Positions 15,531 through 24,520 of a DNA stretch of 64,000 nt are shown piece after piece. Position 1 is the stretch's first letter, and each line of letters begins with the position of its first letter. The notes below the pieces were generated by a model. That model had not been told where the DNA came from, ran no database searches, and saw only the letters and a list, made by a program, of their open reading frames with translations. The position numbers and the translations under genes are program-made. The stretch is from Rhizobium sp. (GTDB lineage: Bacteria > Pseudomonadota > Alphaproteobacteria > Rhizobiales > Rhizobiaceae): NCBI GenBank assembly GCA_029865885.1, contig JARXAK010000231.1, positions 1 to 64,000 of the forward strand, written 5' to 3'.

Positions 15531-17309
15531 CTACGGTAGCGACCACATGGAGCGTCCGGACTTTCCGCGCCGCTTGACGATGTTCATGTCATCAGCCGCA
15601 CGTCTCAGCGTTTCGGGCGTTATCGATCGGGTTGACGCCATTTGGTCCAGCTTGTTCTTCTCCACCGGCCCCTTGGATAAGGTTTCACGCAAGAAGTCCT
15701 TGGCGAAGTCGCGTTCTTCGCTGGGCCTGCCGATCGTGCCAGGTGGTTTTGCGAGAAGATCGTCCTCGCTGAGGTCTGGATCGGCGTCGTGCCATATCAC
15801 AACAGGCGGACGACCCTTTTCCTGGCTGCGCAATTCAAAGACAAGGGTGGGCCCCTTTTCCGAGTAGTTTGCCTTTGCATGTGCAATGGCGCGTTTTGTC
15901 GGGTCATGGGGATGTATGCCCAAGATGAGCCCAGAACGAACCCGCGCCGAGATAGCAATCGAACCGATACCTTGATGCATCGCATTGTCCGCCTTGGCCT
16001 TACGCAAATGTCGTACGATCAGGATAGAGACATCATATTCGCGGGCAATGAGGTCCAGCTCGACCATGAAGCGCATGGTGTCGTTGGCTTTGTTTCCGTC
16101 GGTGTCCGCATCCATGTAGGCGATGATGGGATCAATCACCACCAGCGCGGGCCGATGGGCTTCGATCTCCTGCCGCAACATCATCATGCCGTTGGTATCA
16201 AGGGAAAAGACCTTTTCCTGATAGCGAACCTTCGAGATATCAGCCCCGTTTTCGACGAGCCGGGGTTTCAGTACTCGTGCCGGATCGTCCTCAGCCGACA
16301 GAAACAAGACGCCTCCCTCTTCGATAGTCGTGAGAAAAGGCGGCGGTTTGCCGGTTGTTACAGCCGCCGCCAGTGCAGCGGTGAAGGTCGATTTGCCTTG
16401 CCCCATGTTTCCGTCAAGCACGGTGGTCGCCCCCTTCACAATATAGGGATAAGCAAGGAACTGAACCTCTTGCTCCTCAACATCGGCTAGGCTGCCGAAA
16501 GCGTTTTCGAATCCAGCCTCGTAGTTGCTAACGCTGCGGGCGATGTCCGCAACCTCCTCGTCATCTAGCGGTGGGCTGCATATCACGCGATTCACGGTGG
16601 CGAGCACCCGCTCAAGGGCCGAGCCGCTCAGGCCTTTAAACCTGAAGTACCCCGCGTAGCTCGTGAGCGCGTTGTTGCGGCCGCCCTTGGTAACGCTTCC
16701 AGGCATCTCGAAGCTCGCCGTCCTTGACTGCTTTGGCTTCAAAATATCAAGGAAAGTCGGTGGCAACCTAGCAATCTTCCCAACGTTTCCGAGCTTCATG
16801 TGGTATTGCTTGCCGGAGTGATGCCTGCTGGGCGGAACGACAATATAGCCGCTTTTACCGTCCTTGATGTCGATTCCTTCGAGCCTCATCTTTTTCTTGG
16901 GCAGTGGCCGATCGATCCTAAAGTAGTGATGCGTGCCACGACCGGTCCTCACTGTTGCGGTGTTCGGCAGATTGAGGGTTTCATATGTCTTTCTCCCTTT
17001 TGGGCCATCGACATCGAGCACGAGGATGTTTTCGGGCAGGACCACGCCGAGGTTTGCATTGGGGTGGGATTTCAGGACACGCGTGATCTTCTGTTTCGAG
17101 TCGGTTGCGCTTTTGTGTCCGTTCCGGAATTCGGCAGTGATGGGATGCTTGCCCGGTGATTGGCAACTTGCATTTCCGCATTCACAACGCCCGTTGGCGG
17201 CAATGCCATGTAGGGCGACGATTTTCGCACCCGCATCGATCCATGCACATGCTGCTTCTAATCTTGACGAAGACAAAAGATCCCCGTCGATACGAACTAG
17301 GTTCGGCAT
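15531..17309 (-). CDS. Primase-polymerase / RepA-like ATPase fusion protein
   Basis: This 592-aa two-domain replication protein belongs to a type common in satellites and integrative elements. Residues about 15-190 form a bifunctional primase-polymerase domain (CxC-SPGKHP motif, LVLDVDG catalytic aspartates, GRGTHHYF, GYIVVPPSRH). Residues about 280-500 form a RecA/RepA-like ATPase with Walker A GNMGQGKST (Lys306) and Walker B LVVIDPIIAYMD. It likely primes and unwinds DNA during autonomous replication of the excised island. A GGAG ribosome-binding site precedes the ATG. The AlpA-like gene lies 53 bp upstream on the same strand. Confidence 0.87.
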   Translation of the reverse strand: MPNLVRIDGDLLSSSRLEAACAWIDAGAKIVALHGIAANGRCECGNASCQSPGKHPITAEFRNGHKSATDSKQKITRVLKSHPNANLGVVLPENILVLDVDGPKGRKTYETLNLPNTATVRTGRGTHHYFRIDRPLPKKKMRLEGIDIKDGKSGYIVVPPSRHHSGKQYHMKLGNVGKIARLPPTFLDILKPKQSRTASFEMPGSVTKGGRNNALTSYAGYFRFKGLSGSALERVLATVNRVICSPPLDDEEVADIARSVSNYEAGFENAFGSLADVEEQEVQFLAYPYIVKGATTVLDGNMGQGKSTFTAALAAAVTTGKPPPFLTTIEEGGVLFLSAEDDPARVLKPRLVENGADISKVRYQEKVFSLDTNGMMMLRQEIEAHRPALVVIDPIIAYMDADTDGNKANDTMRFMVELDLIAREYDVSILIVRHLRKAKADNAMHQGIGSIAISARVRSGLILGIHPHDPTKRAIAHAKANYSEKGPTLVFELRSQEKGRPPVVIWHDADPDLSEDDLLAKPPGTIGRPSEERDFAKDFLRETLSKGPVEKNKLDQMASTRSITPETLRRAADDMNIVKRRGKSGRSMWSLP

Positions 17310-17362
17310 CGGTGGTCTCCAAATTTTCTAGGGGAGAAATGAGGGGCGCTCAGGCCCCTCTG

Positions 17363-17587
17363 TCAGAAATCGGCGTAAACGTGCCGCTTGCGTTCTTCCG
17401 CGCGGGCTTCGAACCACGCATCGATCTCTGCCTTGAGCCAAGCCACGCTTGTACCGGCCATGCGGATGCGGCGAGGAAAGCGGCCCAACTGCTCCCAGCG
17501 CAGAAGGCTGCTGTTGCTGACGCGGATTCCCATCTTGCGAAGTTCCTCCCGGCCAACGATGATTTGCTGATTAATGGCATTCGACAT
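17363..17587 (-). CDS. AlpA/excisionase-like DNA-binding protein
   Basis: A 74-aa protein with the MerR-like winged-helix pattern of AlpA and phage Cox/Xis proteins: GREELRKMGIRVSNSSLLRWEQLGRFPRRIRM, followed by VAWLKAEIDAWFEAR. Such proteins activate island excision or the downstream replication gene. GGAG precedes the start. It sits directly upstream of the primase on the same strand and close to the integrase, as expected of a recombination directionality factor. Confidence 0.83.
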   Translation of the reverse strand: MSNAINQQIIVGREELRKMGIRVSNSSLLRWEQLGRFPRRIRMAGTSVAWLKAEIDAWFEARAEERKRHVYADF

Positions 17588-17722
17588 TTTGAATTCTCCA
17601 TCAGGTTTGGGGTGATGAAGAAGCGCGCTTCAACGCCTTCGAGAATGTCGCAGACGATCCGCGAAATCGAGCGAAGTTCCTGAAGCTTTCAATCCGTCTT
17701 GAATTGGATTTTTCTGTACGGA

Positions 17723-18367
17723 CTAAATGAAGTCAGCAATCTTGCTGTCCAAGGCCTCATGGCGGCCTGTGGTTTCCAGAAATACGCGCCTGACATAGGC
17801 AGGCGTTCGGCCTTCCATAACCTTGAGCTTATTGTCCCAGTTCCCACGGGATAATTTGATATCGGGGAAATGATCACGCACCGCATCAATCGCGATGTAG
17901 ACGATGTAGGATCTTATCTCATTCGTGTGAGCTATTTTCCCAGCGTTCTCGCCATCTATTTCCCGCTTCATCCATTCTGACAGATTTTGCGCCTTTGCCT
18001 TCAGCGCAGACAACTCCGTGAGGAAGCCGCCGGTGATTAGAGGTTTGCAATCGCCGTATTCCTCCCAATGACGAAAATGCGGGTCGTTCTCGCTTCGGAG
18101 TGCATTTTCAAGCCGTTCGATAGGCTTCAAGACGTTGGCGTCAAGCCACTTCACTCTTTGGGTCAAGGTCGCGTCGAAAGGTGCATACCGCTTAAAGCTA
18201 TTGGGAGAGGTGGCAATTCCACTGTGGATTTTCAGACATTCTGTGCGCAAAGAATGCCAGAAATCTGGAAATCGTTCGTCGCTGAGCACGCCAAGGATGT
18301 TGCCAATTTCCTTTCGGCAGACCTCACCGAAGATGTCGCCGCCAGCTCCGTCACCCGATCCGCCCAT
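17723..18367 (-). CDS. Hypothetical protein overlapping the integrase 3' end
   Basis: This gene of up to 214 aa follows the integrase on the minus strand in another frame. If the ATG at 18367 is used, it overlaps the integrase by about 136 bp. The frame is open still further upstream, so the start is uncertain. The sequence has normal protein character (FPDFWHSLRTECLKIHSGIA; KPIERLENALRSENDP; EIRSYIVYIAIDAVRDHFP) but no domain I recognise. The integrase C-terminus past its usual end may be an accidental read-through into this region. Function unknown. Confidence 0.6.
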   Translation of the reverse strand: MGGSGDGAGGDIFGEVCRKEIGNILGVLSDERFPDFWHSLRTECLKIHSGIATSPNSFKRYAPFDATLTQRVKWLDANVLKPIERLENALRSENDPHFRHWEEYGDCKPLITGGFLTELSALKAKAQNLSEWMKREIDGENAGKIAHTNEIRSYIVYIAIDAVRDHFPDIKLSRGNWDNKLKVMEGRTPAYVRRVFLETTGRHEALDSKIADFI

Positions 18368-19506
18368 GTCTGCAAGGCCTCGCGCTTCTCGTCCAAATAC
18401 GCGTGGCGATTGTAGATCGATGCAACGCCGGAGACTATCCCGGATTTGTGGTTCAAGACGGCTTCGATGATATGCGGCGGGACCTTCAGGATAGCCATGT
18501 TGGTTGCAACGGTGCGGCGGACATCGTGAAAGCGCCAATCCTCTGCCTCCAGCCCGACGAAGGTATCGAGCCGATCCTTAAAGCGACCGAAACCCGAGAT
18601 CGGTGTCTTGCCGGTCGAGGTAAACACGTAGTCGGAGCCGAGGAAGCGCGGGATAGAGCGGAGAATGTCGAGCGCCTGCCGAGACAGCGGGACGATGTGA
18701 GCCGTGCTGTTTTTCGTGCGATCGGCTTTGAGCGTGAATGTCCCACGATGGAGGTCCAGTTCCGACCAGCGCATGGCCGCTATTTCTTGGCGACGCTGCC
18801 CGGTGAGCAAGAGAAGCTTGCCGAACTGTTCGAAGGGATAGCCTTCGGCCTCGCATCCCTTCCAATAGGCGACGATTTCGTCATCGGTCAGAACACGGTC
18901 ACGCGACTCCTCCTTGATCGGCGGCTTAAGACCGACCACGGGCGAGTTTTCGACAATGCCTTGATCGACGCACCAGGAATAGAGCTTCTTGATTGCGGCC
19001 AGCCCACGGTTCGCCCGCGTGCCTTTGCCTCCCTTCGTGCCGATATCGCTGATCAGGCGCTCAAGTTCGCGGGTCACGTCGCCACGCTTGATGGTATTGA
19101 TTGGCATGGGGTGAAGACCGCTCATGCGCTGCAAAATGCTCTCGGTGCCCTTCCAGTCCTTGGTCTGGCGCTGGGCGTATCGCGTGATGAACTGATGTAT
19201 GACATCGCCCAGCGTCAAAACCGGCGGCGCTGGCTCACCGTCGCGCGCTTGGAATGTGCCCAGTTGAATGTCGCGCAGTATCGATTGTGCCCTTTCGCGA
19301 GCATCCTTGAGCGACAGCACCGGGTAGGTCCCCAGCTTGATGCGTCGCAGTATGCCATCAACGCGAGTGGCGAGATACCAGACCTTTCCGCCTGCAGTCG
19401 AGACGCGGATATGCAGGCCGGTGACAAGCTGGTCACGAACCTCGTACCGCTTACCTTGAGCGGGGGAGAGACTATCAAGCAGCTTGGGTGTCAGTTTCTT
19501 TCGCAT
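18232..19506 (-). CDS. Tyrosine-type site-specific integrase
   Basis: Integrase of the P4/bacteriophage type that inserts DNA into tRNA 3' ends. The N-terminal DUF4102-like domain (KLTPKLLDSLSP...GLHIRVSTAGGKVWYL) is followed by a core-binding domain and a catalytic domain with TGQRRQEIAAMRW (first Arg), HDVRRT (His and second Arg) and YNRHAY (nucleophile). I take the ATG at 19506; an in-frame ATG 21 bp further upstream is possible. The tail beyond ADRVTELA is about 30 residues longer than usual and overlaps the next gene. It lies 2.0 kb from the right attachment repeat and presumably catalyses integration at tRNA-Phe. Confidence 0.95.
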   Translation of the reverse strand: MRKKLTPKLLDSLSPAQGKRYEVRDQLVTGLHIRVSTAGGKVWYLATRVDGILRRIKLGTYPVLSLKDARERAQSILRDIQLGTFQARDGEPAPPVLTLGDVIHQFITRYAQRQTKDWKGTESILQRMSGLHPMPINTIKRGDVTRELERLISDIGTKGGKGTRANRGLAAIKKLYSWCVDQGIVENSPVVGLKPPIKEESRDRVLTDDEIVAYWKGCEAEGYPFEQFGKLLLLTGQRRQEIAAMRWSELDLHRGTFTLKADRTKNSTAHIVPLSRQALDILRSIPRFLGSDYVFTSTGKTPISGFGRFKDRLDTFVGLEAEDWRFHDVRRTVATNMAILKVPPHIIEAVLNHKSGIVSGVASIYNRHAYLDEKREALQTWADRVTELAATSSVRSAERKLATSLACSATNDFQISGILCAQNV

Positions 19507-19621
19507 GACGCAACAATAAGATTGCAACGTCCGCGTGTCAGGGTATGGTTTGGGACGCGCAGAGATATTACGGAGCCAATTTAATGGTCTCCCTAAACTC
19601 GATGGCGCTCAGATTAGCTGG

Positions 19622-20584
19622 CTACGTTGGTGTTTCGGATATGCCGACCACTATCATTCGCTTTATGTCCCCAGCCCGATCTCGAACGAAATAGACCTGC
19701 AAGTAAACGAGATCGCGTTTCATGTTGTCGATCAAAGTTTTTCGTACTGTTGGGAGTATGTCATAGGGGATGCTAAAGTTTAGAGTTTTAGCTCCATTCT
19801 CAATTTTAATTTTTCCCCAGCCGTTATCTTTGTTGAACTGCGTTATATCGCCAAGTATCAGGTTCGGTGTTTTGTCAACAATAGCAGTTTCAATCTCCGA
19901 AGCCATTTGTCGATTAAGGAACAGTACAGGGCGCGTGTCCTTATGAGCGGATGACCTGATTTCTAAGGTGTCGGCACTTGTCCTTAACGCTGTTGCCATC
20001 TCACTTATCAACGGTGCAGACATGGCAATTAATTTCTGGCTCTGACTAGAGCTAATCGAAGATATAGCCGCCTCGTTCTCTGCCAGCCGTTGCTCTCGAT
20101 GGTATTCCGATATCCGACGCTTAACTAATTCTTGAGTGGAATCTGACAAGTTGTCAGCAGACAATCGACCAGCAATCACATCATCTACAAGAACACTGAG
20201 TTTGGAGGTCGAGCTTGCTGTTTGTTGGGCGTCGGACTGCGCTGACACTGTGGATAGTGTTGGCTCATCGATTTTTTCTATCACACGTTCACTAACGTAA
20301 GCGACAAGGTCAGCCAAAGATATGTTGATGAAAGGATTCTCGTCTTGAGACTGGCCTGGGTCCTCCACATTAATATTGAACGAACCCTCAGACTGACTCT
20401 TCAGTTGTATACTGAAGTTTGACTTGTTCGTAATGTTCTTTACGAATTTTCCATGTTGTCGAAATTGCGCCAACTTAACGACGAGACGTGCAGCGGCATA
20501 TTGAAAGCGGGCAGACTCATAGAAGTTCATTCTGTGTGAATCTGCTAACGCTCCCTCGAAATGAAACGTCAAAGTCTCCGACAT
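19622..20584 (-). CDS. Unrecognised island protein (320 aa)
   Basis: Soluble protein in AT-richer sequence than the rest of the island. The N-terminus (LTFHFEGALADSHRMNFYESARFQYAAARLVVKLAQFRQ) resembles a group of uncharacterised proteins I have seen in islands, but I cannot name it securely. A helical middle (residues 110-200, Ser/Gln-rich) is followed by a compact C-terminal domain (NLILGDITQFNKDNGWGKIKI...YDILPTVRKTLIDNM) that looks like an OB or small beta-barrel fold. The gene is divergent from the membrane protein at 20718. AGGGGA lies before the start. A defence or regulatory role is possible but unsupported. Confidence 0.7.
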   Translation of the reverse strand: MSETLTFHFEGALADSHRMNFYESARFQYAAARLVVKLAQFRQHGKFVKNITNKSNFSIQLKSQSEGSFNINVEDPGQSQDENPFINISLADLVAYVSERVIEKIDEPTLSTVSAQSDAQQTASSTSKLSVLVDDVIAGRLSADNLSDSTQELVKRRISEYHREQRLAENEAAISSISSSQSQKLIAMSAPLISEMATALRTSADTLEIRSSAHKDTRPVLFLNRQMASEIETAIVDKTPNLILGDITQFNKDNGWGKIKIENGAKTLNFSIPYDILPTVRKTLIDNMKRDLVYLQVYFVRDRAGDIKRMIVVGISETPT

Positions 20585-20717
20585 TTAAAAACTATTCCCC
20601 TGCGACGCCCATCGCACCCTTGCTACCGTTCACCGTACGTTGCATCTTTCGCTTATCATTTCAACCAATCCTTATCTGGATGTAATCGTAGCCAAGCTAA
20701 ACACAGAACGAGACAGA

Positions 20718-21326
20718 ATGAACGAAATAAGTATAGGAGCCGTCGGAGCCGCCGCGATAGCAGGTTTAGTTTCTCTGTTAGGGCTTGTTATTGGCAAAGA
20801 GCAAAAAGTATCAGAGTTTCGACAAGCATGGATAGATGAGCTGAGAAAATGTGTGGTGTCATATCTCGTAAATATCAACGCAATATGTGACGCTTTACGC
20901 CTGGCAAGAGCAGGGAGAGCGATTGATGACGTAGCGTTGCTTTCAAATTACAAAATGCTCAATGAGGCAAGTCATGGAATTACTCTCCGCATAAACCCGT
21001 CTGAGGAGCCTGCAAAAGCACTTCTAAAATCGATGTCTGAGTTTGAATCTATCTCGCAGAGCAATTCAAATTTGACGCCTGAAAAAATACGAGAGCTGGA
21101 AAAGGGATTCATCGAATCTTCTCAGAAACTCCTGAAGTTTGAATGGAAGCGAGTAAAAAAAGGCGAGGCTAATTTCGTTTGGACGAAGAGAGTTGTCTAT
21201 GTGATAATTTTAGTGATGCTATCACTTTTAGCTTATGCATGGTTGGCTGAAAAAAAGACAGAAGGTGGAGCCGTAAGCGCTCCCTGCTTTTATCTGCTTC
21301 AAACAAATGGAAATATTTGTTCATAG
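20718..21326 (+). CDS. Membrane protein with two transmembrane segments, unknown
   Basis: The 202-aa product starts at ATG 20718. An N-terminal membrane segment (ISIGAVGAAAIAGLVSLLGLVIG, residues 4-26) is followed by a cytoplasmic helical domain (EFRQAWIDELRKCVVSYLVNINAI...) of about 120 residues and a second membrane segment (VVYVIILVMLSLLAYAWLA) near residue 170. The anchored helical layout recalls two-TM sensor or effector proteins. Low GC and unusual codons suggest recent acquisition. It is divergent from 19622-20584 with 133 bp between, and close to the right island end. No family is recognised. Confidence 0.7.
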   Translation: MNEISIGAVGAAAIAGLVSLLGLVIGKEQKVSEFRQAWIDELRKCVVSYLVNINAICDALRLARAGRAIDDVALLSNYKMLNEASHGITLRINPSEEPAKALLKSMSEFESISQSNSNLTPEKIRELEKGFIESSQKLLKFEWKRVKKGEANFVWTKRVVYVIILVMLSLLAYAWLAEKKTEGGAVSAPCFYLLQTNGNICS

Positions 21327-21937
21327 TGCGTTGAGCCCAAAAAATCAGTCGAGTGGTTGCTGTGTAACAATTACTGGGATGCTGTGCGACAGCGGGTGTC
21401 TGGGTGTCTTGCGGGAGCCAAAACAGCTGAACTTAAATGTGCGAAACTGAAATCGTATGTTACGGATTGGCAACTCTGGCAATAAGGCATTCAATATCTT
21501 GTTCGAACCAATCGGCACAAGACGAGTTAAGCCGCAACAGTTTCCAGTCCTGTTGAAAATCCGCGTGTCGGTGGTTCAAATCCGCCTCCGGGCACCATTT
21601 TTCCTAAACAAAATCAATGTGATCTGAGTTCTGCAGCAGTCGATTGGCGAAAGCCATGCTGCGATTTTGCATTCTCTTCTGTTCTCCGTGAAATCGGAAG
21701 GCATGAGGCTTGAACATCAGGGGTGATCGAACTGCGCTTTTGGATTTTGTGATGGTCGCTGCACGTGCACCGGATTTATGACGGGGCACAAGACACCCTT
21801 GGTTGATGCGCTTGAGGTCGGACTGGCCGGTGCAGCCGATTGCCCTCAGGTGATACTGGGCGGGATCGAGTTGTGACTGGTTCACCCTCCAGCGTGGCGA
21901 CCCAGGATAAAGCATCCTCTCAATTGGTCTGAACCGC
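21327..21937. other. Gap holding the island right end
   Basis: No supportable gene lies between the membrane protein and the MATE gene. The gap contains the right attachment repeat (21553-21602). A 111-codon minus-strand frame to its right (21604-21939) has no domain and no ribosome-binding site and overlaps the MATE start, so it is not called. Confidence 0.5.
21553..21602 (+). repeat. Right attachment repeat of the tRNA-Phe island (attR)
   Basis: A perfect 50-bp copy of 9654-9703, the 3' end of tRNA-Phe from the anticodon loop to TTTTT. It lacks the tRNA 5' part and therefore is not a functional tRNA. It marks the right boundary of the island. Confidence 0.95.
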
Positions 21938-23380
21938 ATGGATCACGTTCCCGAACCGGCAAGCCAAAGGGTCGTCGGTTTCGTCGACGGCGCTGTTTCC
22001 CAGGTGGGGCGACGGGCAACTGAGTTCGACAGACTTCCCCTTGCAGAAACGATCGCCTCGCATTTTGTCCAGACGACGCGGCTGGCGGGTCCGATCCTGA
22101 TGGGCCATCTCTCGAACTTCGCCATGACGACGACGACTTTGCTGCTCTTTGGATGGCTCGGCAGTGGTTCTCTCGCCGCGGCGGGACTTGCGATCCGCGT
22201 GGCGGTCAGCACGAATATTCTGGCGGGCATTCTTCTTGTTGCCGGAGTCGCCGCCTCAAGCGCAAATGGTGGACGGGACGCCACACGCGTTTCCGGTTTC
22301 TACTGGAACGGCCTTTATCTGGCGCTGGCTCTGTCTGTTCTGTCCTTCGTTTGGATGAGTTTTGCGCCAGGCCTTCTTGCCGTTCTCGGCCAGCCTCCAG
22401 AGGTCGTGGCCGAAGCTGAACGGATTCTTCATGTCTTGCGTTGGGGCGAACCGGCAAATCTTGTGCGTCTCGGATTGATGCGCACAATGCTCCCTGCCCT
22501 TGGCATGACCTGGATCTTGTATGCGCTCACGCCCATCTCTCTCGTGCTCTACGCCGTCACCGGTTTTGTGCTTGTTTCGGGTTTTGATGGCCTGCCAACG
22601 CTGGGCGCAATCGGAATCCCCGTCGCTCTGGTCGGCGTGACATGGCTGACGGCGCTGGTCATGCTGGTTGCCGTCCATCTTGGTCGCAGCCGTTCTCTCA
22701 TTCCCTTCGCACCGGTCCGATTTTCGCTGTTGCGGGACATTCTCCGATCTGGCCTGCCGATTGGAACCTTGCAGGGCGTTGACGGGATCTTCTTCCTCAT
22801 TGCAACTGTCGTGGTCGGACAATTCGGTGCTGCCGCGCTCGCTGCACACCAGATCGCGTTGAACTTCGGCACGATCGCCTATTCGCTGGCGGTTTCATTC
22901 GGTGACGCTGCGGCACTGCGCATCAGCTACAGGCGCGGTGCCATTGCCTTTCAGGATGCACGGGTGGCCGGTTTCGTGGGCGTCACCCTGGGCACGGTGT
23001 CGATGGCCGCAGCGGCACTGGTCGTCCTCGCCTTCCCCAACGTCTTCATCGGTTTGTTTATCGACATCACCGATCCGGGCAACGCCGCAACACTCGCGGC
23101 GTCACAGTCGCTGGTGCTGTTTGCCAGTCTCTTTATCTTCGCCGACGGGGTCTACGGGACAGGCATGGGCGTGCTTCGGGGGCTCGGAGACAACCGCTAT
23201 GCGATGTTGGTCGTCATCGTCGTCTACTGGGGCATCGGACTCCCCGTCGGGACTGCCTATCATCTGCTCGTGGGGTTCGGCATTGAAGAGGTCTGGCTGG
23301 GGCTCGCGGCGTTGCAGGGGCTGATCGGGCTGGTTCTGATCCGGCGTTACGCCCAGGTCACACGGCAGGATCCGATATGA
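21938..23380 (+). CDS. MATE family efflux transporter
   Basis: This 480-aa inner-membrane antiporter has about 12 hydrophobic segments, in the NorM/DinF type. The first repeat begins after a roughly 40-residue polar N-terminus (QTTRLAGPILMGHLSNFAMTTTTLLLFGWLG), and the second repeat contains SGLPIGTLQGVDGIFFLIATVVVGQFG and the conserved AALAAHQIALNF stretch. Family members export drugs, cationic toxins or metabolites in exchange for Na+ or H+. The start could lie at a later codon because the first 35 residues are not conserved. The gene overlaps the start of a possible DMT reading frame (ATGA at 23377). Confidence 0.9.
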   Translation: MDHVPEPASQRVVGFVDGAVSQVGRRATEFDRLPLAETIASHFVQTTRLAGPILMGHLSNFAMTTTTLLLFGWLGSGSLAAAGLAIRVAVSTNILAGILLVAGVAASSANGGRDATRVSGFYWNGLYLALALSVLSFVWMSFAPGLLAVLGQPPEVVAEAERILHVLRWGEPANLVRLGLMRTMLPALGMTWILYALTPISLVLYAVTGFVLVSGFDGLPTLGAIGIPVALVGVTWLTALVMLVAVHLGRSRSLIPFAPVRFSLLRDILRSGLPIGTLQGVDGIFFLIATVVVGQFGAAALAAHQIALNFGTIAYSLAVSFGDAAALRISYRRGAIAFQDARVAGFVGVTLGTVSMAAAALVVLAFPNVFIGLFIDITDPGNAATLAASQSLVLFASLFIFADGVYGTGMGVLRGLGDNRYAMLVVIVVYWGIGLPVGTAYHLLVGFGIEEVWLGLAALQGLIGLVLIRRYAQVTRQDPI

Positions 23381-23628
23381 GTGAACAGGAACTGGGTTCT
23401 GGGAGAACCCTGCTGCATCAGAGCGAAAAATGCAGGGTTCCGGGGCAAGGGTCGCCAATCGATGCCTCGGATCTTGCCGGGTTGACGGCTGCCGCGATGC
23501 CAATACTGACCGGACATGAGCCGGTTTCGGTGATGCAACGGCCTGCGTCTCCGTTGGGCAGGCCGGCCAACCGCCTGGCTGCGCTGCATCATCGGGGCCG
23601 GCAGAAATGGATAACCGTGCCGGACAAC

Positions 23629-24507
23629 ATGCGCGGTTCGATCCTCTTCATCCTGTCGGTCGTGTTGTTTTCCATCATGATGGTGGCCATCAAGGAGATT
23701 GGCACGGGCTTGCCGCTGCCCCAGATATTGCTGATCCGGCAGGTCATCCTGAGCATGATACTTCTGCCGCTGCTGCTCGGCGACCTCTCGCGCGCACTCA
23801 GTACGCAATATCTGGGACGACACATCGCGCGAGGGCTCATCTGTCTCGGTTCGCAATACACTTATTTTCTGGCGCTTCTGTATCTGCCACTCGCCGACAT
23901 GACGGCACTCGGCTTCAGCCAGGTCATCTTCATGACCATTGCAGCCGTCGTTATTCTCAAGGAAAAGGTGGGCTGGCGGCGGTGGCTGGCAACAATGGTC
24001 GGCTTCGTTGGCGTCCTCATCATGCTCAGACCGAGCGGCGGTGCTGTCGACACCTATACCCTGGTCGCTGTCTTGAGTGCGCTGCTTTTGTGCGGCGTGA
24101 CCATATCGATCCGACTGATGGCTGGCACTGAGTCGACGGAAACTGTCATGCTCTACCAGTCCTTTGTGCTCTGCGCCGCCTATGCGGTGCCCGGCATTCT
24201 GTGGTGGGAGTGGCCAAGCCAGAAGGAGTGGTTCCTCCTGGTTGTGATCGGCATCGTCGGGACGCTGGGACAGTATCTCTTCACATTAGCATTTCGGGTG
24301 GCGGAGGCTTCGGCGCTCGCACCTCTTGAATTCACCCGGCTGCTGATTGCCATTGTCCTCGGCTACTTCGTCTTCAGCGAAATACCGGAGCTATCGACCA
24401 TGCTGGGTGCGATGATTGTCATGGGCTCGACGATCTACACGGTCCGGCGAAATTCGCGGCACGAAGACACCCATGGACAGAAAGCTTTCAACGGATCAGG
24501 TCCGTAG
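23629..24507 (+). CDS. DMT (EamA) family transporter
   Basis: A 292-aa inner-membrane protein with ten hydrophobic segments arranged as two EamA repeats (FILSVVLFSIMMVAIKEIG...; LVAVLSALLLCGVTISIRLM...). The frame extends upstream to ATG 23377, which overlaps the MATE stop, but those 84 residues are not membrane-like and resemble translated non-coding sequence. Start 23629 gives the usual family length; the upstream start has the better ribosome-binding site (AGGA), so the choice is open. Family members export amino acids, purines or other metabolites. It is likely in one operon with the MATE gene. Confidence 0.87.
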   Translation: MRGSILFILSVVLFSIMMVAIKEIGTGLPLPQILLIRQVILSMILLPLLLGDLSRALSTQYLGRHIARGLICLGSQYTYFLALLYLPLADMTALGFSQVIFMTIAAVVILKEKVGWRRWLATMVGFVGVLIMLRPSGGAVDTYTLVAVLSALLLCGVTISIRLMAGTESTETVMLYQSFVLCAAYAVPGILWWEWPSQKEWFLLVVIGIVGTLGQYLFTLAFRVAEASALAPLEFTRLLIAIVLGYFVFSEIPELSTMLGAMIVMGSTIYTVRRNSRHEDTHGQKAFNGSGP

Positions 24508-24520
24508 GAAGACGGCCCCC

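Larger units (their letters stand above)
9654..21602. mobile_element. 11.9-kb genomic island integrated at tRNA-Phe
   Basis: The island is bounded by perfect 50-bp direct repeats of the tRNA-Phe 3' end. It contains a tyrosine integrase (18232-19506), an AlpA-like DNA-binding protein, a primase-polymerase/ATPase, an XRE regulator and several accessory genes. No conjugation, capsid or portal genes are visible, so it is either a mobilisable/satellite-type element that borrows a helper or a non-conjugative integrative element. The set integrase-AlpA-primase resembles the replication and excision module of satellites. The ends carry the most unusual genes (9804-12853 and 19622-21326), the usual place for cargo. 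Confidence 0.92.

Noticed and set aside
21604-21939. 111-codon minus-strand frame next to the right island end
   Set aside because: No ribosome-binding site or recognisable residues, and overlaps the MATE start.
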